NCBI GenBank assembly: GCA_016931695.1
Contig: JAFGEI010000193.1
Span: 1 to 50,436 of the forward strand
Direction of reading: 5' to 3'
Source of the DNA: Anaerolineae bacterium
GTDB taxonomy: Bacteria; Chloroflexota; Anaerolineae; B4-G1; DUEL01
Length of the DNA stretch: 50,436 nucleotides
In this document: positions 1 through 9,343 of the stretch, piece by piece
How positions within the stretch are numbered: position 1 is the first letter of the stretch
How the letters are laid out: every line of letters begins with the position of its first letter
Program-made: the position numbers and the translations under genes
The notes under the pieces: generated by a model
What the model saw: only the letters and a program-made list of their open reading frames with translations
The model's database searches: none
What the model was told of the DNA's origin: nothing

Positions 1-49
1 AAAAGGGGGGTTTCGCAGGCGGCTTCGCCGCCTGCGAAACCCCCCTTTT
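1..49. terminator. 23-bp perfect hairpin, likely bidirectional terminator
   Basis: Positions 1-23 and 27-49 are perfectly complementary around a 3-nt loop. The stem carries four A at one foot and four T at the other, so it resembles an intrinsic terminator in both directions. It lies just downstream of the receiver gene at 104-484 and would end transcription of the hsp20-lon-receiver operon. It is also the core module of the repeat element described above. Confidence 0.7.
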
Positions 50-107
50 CCCCCTTCTCCCACTGCGGTAGAGCATCCAATGTTGAAGTGTGCCATTATC
101 GAGTTAA
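1..107 (-). mobile_element. MITE-like element, truncated by window edge
   Basis: Read on the minus strand from 107 downward, this stretch starts with a terminal sequence beginning TTAACTCGATAATGGCA. It then matches the element at 36270-36377 for about 100 bp in the opposite orientation, including the shared CTACCGCAGTGGG block and the large GC-rich hairpin. The far end lies outside the window. There is no coding capacity, so any mobility would have to come from a transposase elsewhere (inference). Confidence 0.65.
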
Positions 108-484
108 GGAGCAGACCGAGCGGTTACGCTGCTTTTCAACAGGTCTTGGGTTTTTTGTAACAAGACAGTGGGCAAAAAGGGCTTGGTCAAAAACAAGTCT
201 GCCCCCGCCTGCTCGCACTCACACCCCCGGTCAATGCCCGAAGTCATGATCAGCGGCACATTTGCCAGAGACTCTTCGTCCCGTAACTGGGAAACCAGCG
301 AGATCGTATCACAGTTTTGCACATGGACATCCATCACGATCAAGTCGGGTTTGACCTGGCAGAGCGTATCGAGAATTTCCTCAAACACACGGACCACGAC
401 CACTTGGTAGCCTTCGAGCTCAAACAGTGTCTTGAGCAGGCGGCCCATCTCTCGATCGTCATCGACCACTACAATCTTGTTCAC
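104..484 (-). CDS. CheY-like response regulator receiver domain protein
   Basis: This is a 126-residue stand-alone receiver domain. The acidic pocket is visible as DDD at residues 8-10, the phosphoacceptor is D52 (LIVMD), and the conserved lysine is K101 in TKPF. No output domain follows, so it probably acts by protein contact, as CheY or Spo0F proteins do. The start is GTG with AAAGGAGA seven bases upstream. It follows lon by 60 bp on the same strand and is probably the last gene of the heat-shock operon. Its TAA stop is formed by the TTAA end of the repeat element at 1-107, so the last few residues may not be ancestral. The partner kinase is not in the window. Confidence 0.85.
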   Translation of the reverse strand: MNKIVVVDDDREMGRLLKTLFELEGYQVVVVRVFEEILDTLCQVKPDLIVMDVHVQNCDTISLVSQLRDEESLANVPLIMTSGIDRGCECEQAGADLFLTKPFLPTVLLQKTQDLLKSSVTARSAP

Positions 485-544
485 GCTGTCTCCTTTGCTT
501 CTGCGACAATCCCCCGACCAATCGCTCTCGTACTACAACCGCGG

Positions 545-3022
<2,478 letters not shown>

Positions 3023-3119
3023 AAAAATGCCTCTGCTTTGACCTTCCCAAAAGCCCTGAAACGCGGCCGGGAGGCACTCCAAATCCGCTGCTGTGGCAAG
3101 CAGCATGAATCACCACTGG

Positions 3120-3536
3120 TTACTGCGCAACAACGTTCACCTGCCGTGCAGGCGGAAAGGGGAAACAGATACGCAGGAGGCCGTTCTCGTACGTCGCCTC
3201 CACGCGCTCGGCATCGACCGCGGCCGGCAAATAGACCTCGCTGCGGAACTCGCCGTAGCGGATCTCCATCTGGTGATAGGAGCGTTTGCGCTCTGCGTCA
3301 ACACGCACCCCCTGAATGACCAGCGTGCGCTCGTTGAGCGTGATGTCGATATCATCCTCGCAAATGCCGGCGATCTCAACCTGCACCACCAGCCCCTCTT
3401 CTGTCTCGTACACGTCGGTGGGCGGTTCCCAACACTGGGCCCGGCGGACAATCATCCATCCATCCCGCAGCACCCGCCGTGCTTCGGGGTTCGCCTGCAG
3501 CCACTCGACAGAAATCCCTCTTCGCTTTGCAACCAT
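3120..3536 (-). CDS. Small heat-shock protein, Hsp20/alpha-crystallin family
   Basis: The 138-residue product is an ATP-independent holdase that keeps unfolding proteins soluble. The alpha-crystallin domain is clear from WEPPTDVYETEEGLVVQVEI, the YGEFRSEVYLP strand and the YENGLLRICFP segment near the C-terminus. The C-terminal IxI/V anchoring motif may be represented by VNVV. The start at 3536 is chosen because GGAGGG lies ten bases upstream, whereas the in-frame ATG seven codons earlier has no ribosome binding site. It is the first gene of an apparent hsp20-lon-receiver operon behind the promoter at 3566-3593. Confidence 0.92.
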   Translation of the reverse strand: MVAKRRGISVEWLQANPEARRVLRDGWMIVRRAQCWEPPTDVYETEEGLVVQVEIAGICEDDIDITLNERTLVIQGVRVDAERKRSYHQMEIRYGEFRSEVYLPAAVDAERVEATYENGLLRICFPFPPARQVNVVAQ

Positions 3537-3565
3537 CGATATTTTCCCTCCCTGCACCCGGTTTT

Positions 3566-3593
3566 ATTGTACCACACTTGAGCAGTAGCACAA
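3566..3593 (-). promoter_or_regulatory. Sigma-70-type promoter for hsp20-lon
   Basis: On the minus strand TTGTGC (3593-3588) and TACAAT (3571-3566) are separated by 16 bp, and the -10 box has an extended TGG element in front. The predicted transcript would carry a leader of about 24 nt before the hsp20 ATG. No HrcA/CIRCE inverted repeat was seen. Confidence 0.55.
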
Positions 3594-3623
3594 AGTTAAA
3601 CCCAGGGCCGTTACCCAAAGAGA

Positions 3624-3654
3624 TTGGCAGAATCACAACCCTTTGTGGTATAAT
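3624..3654 (+). promoter_or_regulatory. Promoter for the korDABC operon
   Basis: TTGGCA at 3624-3629 and a perfect TATAAT at 3649-3654 are 19 bp apart. The -10 box is preceded by TGG, giving an extended -10 that can compensate for the long spacer. The leader to the korD ATG would be about 134 nt. Confidence 0.55.
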
Positions 3655-3794
3655 ATGCACCTGGCGTAACCACGCCAGCCGCCTGCGCGGACGAACCGCC
3701 CCGTTCCCCAACCAGGTAGAACAGCGAGGCAGTTTTGGCGGTTTGACGAAACGTGCGATTCTCGAGCTACTATCGTCGTAGGAGAACTGATGCG

Positions 3795-4040
3795 ATGTCA
3801 GACAAAGAGACTGGGAGCAAAAAAAAGCGCGGGAAAAGAGGACAGATCCAGATCTTTCCCAACTGGTGCAAGGGGTGCGGCCTGTGCGTCGAATTCTGCC
3901 CGATGAAGGTACTGGAACAGGGGAGTAATGGCGCCATCCTGGTTGCCCATCCCGAGAAATGCACGGCTTGCCGCTGGTGCGAGCTGCACTGCCCCGACTT
4001 TGCGATCTTTGTGACCGAAATCAGCGCAGAGGAGGAATAA
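3795..4040 (+). CDS. korD: 2-oxoacid:ferredoxin oxidoreductase, ferredoxin-like delta subunit
   Basis: This is an 81-residue protein with two [4Fe-4S] motifs, CKGCGLCVEFCP and CTACRWCELHCP, preceded by a lysine-rich N-terminus. In this enzyme family the delta subunit relays electrons from the thiamine-diphosphate centre to ferredoxin. The start at 3795 has GGAG ten bases upstream; an earlier in-frame ATG at 3753 would prepend an arginine-rich peptide and lacks a good site. The TAA stop shares its last base with the ATG of korA (TAATG), indicating translational coupling. First gene of korDABC. Confidence 0.92.
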   Translation: MSDKETGSKKKRGKRGQIQIFPNWCKGCGLCVEFCPMKVLEQGSNGAILVAHPEKCTACRWCELHCPDFAIFVTEISAEEE

Positions 4041-5164
4041 TGAACAGAGTACTGATGCAAGGGGACGAAGCCTGCGCCGAAGGAGCGATCGCTGCCGGGT
4101 GCAACTTTTTTGCCGGCTACCCCATCACCCCGGCCACCGAGATCGCCGAGGTCATGGCCCACCGGCTGCCCCAACAGGACGGGGTTTTCATCCAGATGGA
4201 AGACGAGATCGCCTCGATGGCAGCCGTGATCGGTGCCGCCGTGGGGGGCGCGCGGGCGATGACCGCCACCTCCGGCCCCGGCTTTAGCCTGATGCAGGAA
4301 AACATCGGCTACGCGGCAATGGCCGAGATTCCCTGCGTGATCGCCAACGTGCAGCGGCTCGGCCCGTCGACCGGGCGGCCCACCAGCCCCGCCCAGGGCG
4401 ACGTGATGCAGGCCCGCTGGGGCACGCACGGCGACCACCCGATTATTGTCCTCTGTCCCTCCTCGGTCCGAGAGTCGTTCGACCTGACCGTGAAAGCATT
4501 CGAGTTCTCCGAACGGTACCGCACCCCGGTGATCCTCCTGCTGGACGAGATCATCGGGCACATGCGGGAGGGAGTTGAACTGCCCGCCGACAAGACCACG
4601 CTCAACGTCAAGCGCGAACAGACCCTGGTGCCCCCCGAGTGGTACAAGCCGTTCGAGAACCTGGCCACCGACGTCCCGCCGCTGATTCCTTTTGGTGAGG
4701 GATATCGCTACCACATCACCGGCCTCCATCACGACGAGCGAGGCTATCCCACCGACAAAGTCGACGAGGTCGAGGCGTGGACGGCGCGCGTCTACAGCAA
4801 GATCAAGCAGGCCCTGTCCGAGGTCCTGCTCTACGAAGAGAACGGGATCAAGCAAGCGGACACGCTGGTCGTGGCGTACGGCATCAGCGCCCGCTCCGCC
4901 CGCCACGCCGTAGAGATGGCCCGCAACAGGGGGCGGCGGGTGGGCTTTCTCAAGCTGCAAACCCTGTGGCCCTTTCCCGAAGAAGTGATCGAGCAGGCCG
5001 CGGAACGCATCCACCGCATCATCGTGCCCGAGATGAACCTGGGACAACTGGCGCTCGAGGTCGAACGCGTTGCCGGCCGACGCAAGGTGCGCCGCGTCAA
5101 CCGCGCCGACGGAGAGGTGATCAAGCCGGAACAAATTCTGTCCGCGATCGAGGGGATGAGGTAG
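4040..5164 (+). CDS. korA: 2-oxoglutarate:ferredoxin oxidoreductase alpha subunit
   Basis: The 374-residue product matches the KorA/PorA family, which oxidatively decarboxylates a 2-oxoacid to an acyl-CoA using reduced ferredoxin as product. The diagnostic N-terminal segment GCNFFAGYPITPATEIAEVM and the SGPGFSLMQENIGYAAMAEIP segment are present. The C-terminal part (VVAYGISARSARHAV onward) is the transketolase-like third domain. GGAGG stands six bases before the ATG. Substrate is most likely 2-oxoglutarate because the operon order delta-alpha-beta-gamma with short beta is typical of Kor, but related branched-chain enzymes look alike. Confidence 0.92.
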   Translation: MNRVLMQGDEACAEGAIAAGCNFFAGYPITPATEIAEVMAHRLPQQDGVFIQMEDEIASMAAVIGAAVGGARAMTATSGPGFSLMQENIGYAAMAEIPCVIANVQRLGPSTGRPTSPAQGDVMQARWGTHGDHPIIVLCPSSVRESFDLTVKAFEFSERYRTPVILLLDEIIGHMREGVELPADKTTLNVKREQTLVPPEWYKPFENLATDVPPLIPFGEGYRYHITGLHHDERGYPTDKVDEVEAWTARVYSKIKQALSEVLLYEENGIKQADTLVVAYGISARSARHAVEMARNRGRRVGFLKLQTLWPFPEEVIEQAAERIHRIIVPEMNLGQLALEVERVAGRRKVRRVNRADGEVIKPEQILSAIEGMR

Positions 5165-5170
5165 ACGAGC

Positions 5171-6016
5171 ATGAAAACACAACCAGAGTCCAAGGTCCAC
5201 GAACGGTACCTGCGGCACAGCAAAAAGTTTCCCAACGTCTGGTGTGCCGGCTGCGGCATCGGCATCGTGCTGGGGGCAATTATCCGCGCCATAGACAGCC
5301 TTTCACTGGACAAGAACGACGTGGCAATGATCTCGGGGATCGGCTGCACGGGCCGGATGCCGGTCTATGTCGACTTTAACACCATGCATACGACCCACGG
5401 GCGGGCAATCGCTTTCGCCACCGGCCTCAAGCTGGCCCGCCCGACGATGAAAGTCATCGTCGTGATGGGCGACGGAGACGCGCTGGCCATTGGCGGAAAC
5501 CACTTTATCCACGCCGCTCGGCGCAACATCGGCCTGACCGCCATCGTGGTCAACAACCTGACCTATGGAATGACCGGCGGGCAGTACTCGCCGACCACGC
5601 CGTTGGGAGCGCGGGCCTCTACCGCGCCGTACGGCCACATCGAGCCCTCCTTCCGCATCGCCGAACTGGCCGTCACGGCCGGCGCCCCCTTTGTCGCCCG
5701 CAGCACGGTCTATCACGTTGCCGAACTGCAGAAATACATCGCCCAGGCGATCAGCACCCAGGGATTTTCGGTGGTGGAAGCAACCAGCTACTGCCACACG
5801 ACCCTGGGGCGAATCAACCGCTGGGGACGCGCACCCGACATGATGCGCCGCTTGAAAGAAAATAGTGTCACGGTACAACAGGCGGAAAAGATGTCTGAAG
5901 AAGAAAAAAAGGCCAAGATCATCCGCGGCATCCTGAGCGACCGCAAGGACATCCCCGAGTACACCGAGCTGTATCGCGAGCAAATTATCCGACAGGCGAA
6001 GGGGGAAAAAGCCTGA
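5171..6016 (+). CDS. korB: 2-oxoglutarate:ferredoxin oxidoreductase beta subunit
   Basis: The 281-residue subunit binds thiamine diphosphate. The sequence shows WCAGCGIG near the N-terminus, the metal/diphosphate motif GDGDALAIGGNHFIHAARRN followed by the conserved NNLTYGMTGGQYSPTTP, and no extra ferredoxin domain. It begins six bases after korA, and its TGA overlaps the ATG of korC (TGATG). Together with KorA it forms the catalytic heterodimer, feeding reductive or oxidative carbon flow between 2-oxoglutarate and succinyl-CoA. Confidence 0.93.
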   Translation: MKTQPESKVHERYLRHSKKFPNVWCAGCGIGIVLGAIIRAIDSLSLDKNDVAMISGIGCTGRMPVYVDFNTMHTTHGRAIAFATGLKLARPTMKVIVVMGDGDALAIGGNHFIHAARRNIGLTAIVVNNLTYGMTGGQYSPTTPLGARASTAPYGHIEPSFRIAELAVTAGAPFVARSTVYHVAELQKYIAQAISTQGFSVVEATSYCHTTLGRINRWGRAPDMMRRLKENSVTVQQAEKMSEEEKKAKIIRGILSDRKDIPEYTELYREQIIRQAKGEKA

Positions 6017-6558
6017 TGAGCGAGAGAATCGAAATCCGCCTGGCCGGGACCGGCGGGCAGGGGATGATTTTGGCCGGCATCGTCCTGGCCGATGCCGCCA
6101 TTCGAGACGGGAAACAAGTCGTCCAAACCCAGTCCTACGGCCCAGAAGCACGGGGCGGCGCCAGCCGCGCAGAAATCATTATCGCCGACGGGCCGATCCA
6201 TTACCCCAAGGTGCTCGACGCCGACATCCTGCTCTGCATGAGCCAGGTCGCCTGTGACCGCTACGGCATGATGATGCGGCGCGGCGGATTGCTGATCGTC
6301 GACAACAACCAGGTGAGCCGCACGCCAACGGCCTACGCCGTGCAAGCCCCCATCACCCAGCTGGCCCGCGAAAAGACCGGCCGAGAGATCACGGCCAACG
6401 TCGTCGCCCTGGGCGTGCTGGTCGGCCTGACAGGGGTCGTCAGCCGATCGTCGCTGGAGGCAGCGGTCCGCGCCCGGGCGCCAAAGGGCACCAAAGACAT
6501 GAACCTCGAGGCCCTGGCAGCCGGTTTCGAAGCGGCGCAGGAATTGATGCAGGAATAG
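6016..6558 (+). CDS. korC: 2-oxoglutarate:ferredoxin oxidoreductase gamma subunit
   Basis: The 180-residue gamma domain carries the family signature LAGTGGQGMILAGIVLADAA and the QSYGPEARGGASRAEIII segment. This subunit is the CoA-interacting domain of the complex. It starts inside the korB stop codon and closes the kor cluster. A SLOG-family gene follows by 13 bp and is probably co-transcribed. Confidence 0.93.
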   Translation: MSERIEIRLAGTGGQGMILAGIVLADAAIRDGKQVVQTQSYGPEARGGASRAEIIIADGPIHYPKVLDADILLCMSQVACDRYGMMMRRGGLLIVDNNQVSRTPTAYAVQAPITQLAREKTGREITANVVALGVLVGLTGVVSRSSLEAAVRARAPKGTKDMNLEALAAGFEAAQELMQE

Positions 6559-6571
6559 GCTGGCGCGGCAC

Positions 6572-7048
6572 ATGCAGGCGCAAAAGCCCCCCCCTCTCGT
6601 CGCCGTCGTCGGCGGTTCGGCGGCGACGCGGCAAGAAATCGCCGCCGCCGAGTCCGTCGGGCGCAGGCTGGCCGAATGCGGCGCCGTGCTTCTCTGCGGC
6701 GGGCGCGGCGGGGTCATGGAAGCAGCCTGCCGGGGGGCAAAATCAGCCGGCGGCCTGACCGTCGGCATCCTCCCCGGCGCCGACGCCCAGGAAGCCAACC
6801 CCTACGTGGACATCCCCATCAGCACCGGAATCGGCGGGGCCCGCAACACCATCATCGCCCTCAGCGCCCAGGCCGTCATCGCCATCGGCGGTAGCTATGG
6901 CACGCTGAGCGAGATCGCCTACGCGCTCCAGTTCGGCAAGCCGGTCATTGCACTCGGAAGCTGGCATCTCCAGCGCGCCGGACATCCCCCAGCCCCGATC
7001 CGGCGGGCCGATACGCCAGAAGAGGCGGTGCGATGGGCCCTTTCGTAG
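6572..7048 (+). CDS. TIGR00725/SLOG-family nucleotide-binding protein
   Basis: A 158-residue Rossmann-like protein related to the LOG/lysine-decarboxylase-like superfamily. Visible motifs are VVGGSAAT at the N-terminus, LLCGGRGGVMEAACRGA, STGIGGARNTIIALSAQAVIAIGGSYGTLSEIAYAL and a final FGKPVIAL strand. The PGGxGTxxE motif of true LOG phosphoribohydrolases is replaced by GGSYGTLSE, as expected of TIGR00725 members, whose substrate is unknown. It trails korC by 13 bp, so it shares the kor transcript, but a role in 2-oxoacid metabolism is only guilt by association. Confidence 0.8.
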   Translation: MQAQKPPPLVAVVGGSAATRQEIAAAESVGRRLAECGAVLLCGGRGGVMEAACRGAKSAGGLTVGILPGADAQEANPYVDIPISTGIGGARNTIIALSAQAVIAIGGSYGTLSEIAYALQFGKPVIALGSWHLQRAGHPPAPIRRADTPEEAVRWALS

Positions 7049-7067
7049 GGACGACAGCCGGTCGCCC

Positions 7068-7883
7068 CTACACCTTCCCCGCCAACGTCACGTCGCCCGC
7101 CAGCAGCCGCTGCACCGTCCCGTCGTCGCTGCGCAGGAGCAGCGCCCCCTCCTCGTCGACCCCTTCCGCCAAGCCGACGAGCGCCGCGCCAGCAGCCGTC
7201 GCCCGGACCCGCTGGCCGATCGTCACCAGACGGAGCGCCCACTCGTCCCGCGGGTTTTGCCCCGCCCGCACGGCAGCGTAGCGGGTTTCAATCCCCGCCA
7301 GCATGGCCGCCAGCAGGCGCCAGCGGTCAACCGGCGCCCCGACCTCGGCCAGCAAGCTGGTGGCGTCGGGGGCCAGGCCAGCCAAATCCCCCGGCGACAC
7401 GTTGACGTTGAGGCCCACGCCCACGACGACAAAATCGAGCCGCTCGCCGACGAGCCCCGTCTCTGTCAGCAGCCCGGCCAGCTTTTTGACCCGGCCATCG
7501 GACAGCACCACCAGGTCATTGGGCCACTTGATGCCCGGCGCACATCCCGACACCGCTGCCACCGCATCGGCAGCGGCAAGGGAACAGAGCATCGTCAGGC
7601 GATGCGCTTGGTGCAGCGCCAGGGCGGGGCGAAAGAGGATCGAACAGAGCAAACAAGTGCCGGGAGGAGCAATCCAGCGGCGTTCCAAACGCCCCCGCCC
7701 GGCCGTCTGTTCGTCCGCCACAACGACCGTACCCTCGGGCGCTCCCTGAGCCGCCAGGTCCCTGGCGACGTCGTTGGTCGAGCCGGTGCGGGGGAAAAAG
7801 AGCGCGTGGCGGCCGAGGATTTGGGTCGTCAACAAGGATTGGAACGGCACATTCAACCCATCCATGCCAATTCTTTGACTCAC
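7068..7883 (-). CDS. birA: Biotin--[acetyl-CoA-carboxylase] ligase
   Basis: The 271-residue enzyme activates biotin as biotinyl-5'-AMP and transfers it to a lysine of biotin-dependent carboxylases. Motifs seen are TGSTNDVA, the biotinyl-AMP loop GRGRLERRW, KWPNDLVV, and a C-terminal SH3-like domain (residues about 220-268). There is no N-terminal helix-turn-helix, so it is a group I ligase without repressor function. The start is GTG at 7883, which overlaps the upstream stop as GTGA, supporting this choice. Downstream partner of the URO-D family gene, although the two functions are not obviously linked. Confidence 0.93.
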   Translation of the reverse strand: MSQRIGMDGLNVPFQSLLTTQILGRHALFFPRTGSTNDVARDLAAQGAPEGTVVVADEQTAGRGRLERRWIAPPGTCLLCSILFRPALALHQAHRLTMLCSLAAADAVAAVSGCAPGIKWPNDLVVLSDGRVKKLAGLLTETGLVGERLDFVVVGVGLNVNVSPGDLAGLAPDATSLLAEVGAPVDRWRLLAAMLAGIETRYAAVRAGQNPRDEWALRLVTIGQRVRATAAGAALVGLAEGVDEEGALLLRSDDGTVQRLLAGDVTLAGKV

Positions 7884-9112
7884 TCAGGGCCTGAACCAGC
7901 CACTACCGCCGGCTGCTTCCAGTGCTGGACCGTGTCATACATCGCCACCACGTTCTCGGGCGGCACGTCGGGTTGGATGTCGTGGACGGGGGCAAAGACA
8001 TAGCCGCTGCCAGGCGCCAGCACTTGCAGCCGCTCCCGTACGTCCGCCGCGACCTCCTGCGGGGTCGCCCACGGCAGCACTTGCTGCGGACAACAGCCGC
8101 CGCCCCAAAAGACGAGCTGCTCTCCAAACTCGCGCTTGAGCCGCTGCGGCTCCATCCTGGCTGCCGAGGTCTGCAGCGGGTTCAATATGTCCACGCCGGC
8201 GGCAATCAGGTCGGGGATCAGGTCGTAGACAGAGCCGCAGCTGTGCAAAAAGACGCGGGCGTCACTGCGTTCGTGGACCAGGCTGTAGAGCTGGCGGTGA
8301 TACGGCAGAAACAAGGCCCGGTAGGTGGCGGGGCTGATCTGCAGGCCCGCCTGCACGCCCAGGTCGTCGCCAAACCCAACCACGTCGACAAACTCGCCCA
8401 CCGCCGCCAGGTAGCGCTCCAGGTCGGCACAGGCAGCGCGGGCCAGTTTCTCCACCAGCAGGGCGGCAAATTTGGGCTCCCGCTTGAGGTCGGCCATGAA
8501 ACGGACCCAGCCACGGGCAAATTGGGCTCCCTCCAACAAACTGCCGCCAAACCAGCCCAATATGGCATAGTCGGTCTCCTGGCGCAGCTGGCGGGCAAGC
8601 TGGCGCAAAAAAGCCAGTTCGCGGTCAGAGATACGGGCCGGTTCAAAGCGCTCCAGGTCACCCAGCGCAACCTCGGCCAGGGGGGCGTCGCGGGGAACAA
8701 AGTGCCAGGTACCGGCAGGCATCCAATGAGAGACCGCGCCGTCGGCCGTCCGCAGCAGCAAATCGCCGCCAGTTGTCGCCTGCGGCGCAAAACCGGCCGT
8801 GACGAGGGCCGGGGAACCGTCGGGCAGGGTCCACAACCGCCAGCGGCCCCGGCGCAGGCCGGGCAGCGGCTCCCAGCGCGGCAAGCCGATCACGTCCACG
8901 CCCAGGCGGCGGCGGACCGGTTCCTCCACCTCGGCCAGCTGGAGCAGGGCGTCGGACAGGCGCACCGGCCCGTCGTCCAGGCCTAGATGTTTTTTCAACC
9001 GCCGGTAGGCGACGGCGTTGATCCCCGTGACCAACGATCCGCCGAGATCGATCGGTACCCGGTCCGGCTCCTGGTGGGCCAGGGCAGCCCGCACCCGTTC
9101 GCGGCTGTTCAT
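7880..9112 (-). CDS. Uroporphyrinogen decarboxylase (URO-D) family protein
   Basis: The 410-residue protein has the URO-D fold signatures MNSRERVRAAL near the start, FLHSCGSVYDLIPDLIAAGVDILNPLQ in the last third, and GGGCCPQQVLPWATPQEVAADV. The His-x-Cys of HSCG resembles the zinc ligand region of corrinoid-dependent methyltransferases such as MtaA, so it may be a methyltransferase rather than a haem enzyme; the classic HemE arginines are not evident. No corrinoid protein gene is adjacent. The start at 9112 is supported by a -10 box ending eight bases upstream, giving a leaderless transcript; an ATG at 9121 would fall inside that box. Confidence 0.8.
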   Translation of the reverse strand: MNSRERVRAALAHQEPDRVPIDLGGSLVTGINAVAYRRLKKHLGLDDGPVRLSDALLQLAEVEEPVRRRLGVDVIGLPRWEPLPGLRRGRWRLWTLPDGSPALVTAGFAPQATTGGDLLLRTADGAVSHWMPAGTWHFVPRDAPLAEVALGDLERFEPARISDRELAFLRQLARQLRQETDYAILGWFGGSLLEGAQFARGWVRFMADLKREPKFAALLVEKLARAACADLERYLAAVGEFVDVVGFGDDLGVQAGLQISPATYRALFLPYHRQLYSLVHERSDARVFLHSCGSVYDLIPDLIAAGVDILNPLQTSAARMEPQRLKREFGEQLVFWGGGCCPQQVLPWATPQEVAADVRERLQVLAPGSGYVFAPVHDIQPDVPPENVVAMYDTVQHWKQPAVVAGSGPE

Positions 9113-9119
9113 GAGAACC

Positions 9120-9147
9120 ATTATAGCGCCGCGCCGCCAAAAATCAA
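9120..9147 (-). promoter_or_regulatory. Promoter giving a leaderless transcript for the URO-D gene
   Basis: On the minus strand TTGATT (9147-9142) and TATAAT (9125-9120) are 16 bp apart. Transcription would begin about 7-8 bases later, at or next to the ATG at 9112. No Shine-Dalgarno sequence is present, consistent with leaderless translation. Confidence 0.5.
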
Positions 9148-9155
9148 GAGTGAAG

Positions 9156-9179
9156 GTAACTGCTCGGGCGAGCCGTTAC
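9156..9179. repeat. Short palindrome of the TAACTGCTC family
   Basis: GTAACTGCTCG and CGAGCCGTTAC form an 11-bp stem with one mismatch around a GG loop. Related AACTGC palindromes occur at 18475-18495, 23081-23100 and 45490-45508, all in or next to intergenic DNA. The role is unknown. Confidence 0.5.
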
Positions 9180-9208
9180 GAGAAAAGAAAAAAAGAAGAC
9201 ATCTCCAG

Positions 9209-9236
9209 TTGTCCTATCTTGGCAGACGTGTATAAT
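9209..9236 (+). promoter_or_regulatory. Promoter for the cyclase/CHASE2/selenoprotein operon
   Basis: TTGTCC at 9209-9214 and a perfect TATAAT at 9231-9236 are spaced by 16 bp. The leader to the ATG at 9344 is about 100 nt and carries a purine-rich AAGGGGGG site shortly before the start. Confidence 0.6.
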
Positions 9237-9343
9237 ACCCATGGCAGGTAACAGCTCGGCTCGATCACCCGGACGCCTCTCCTACAGCACACGGGCGACG
9301 CGGCAGCCGGTCGTCGGCGCTGAGCGAAGGGGGGATATACAAC

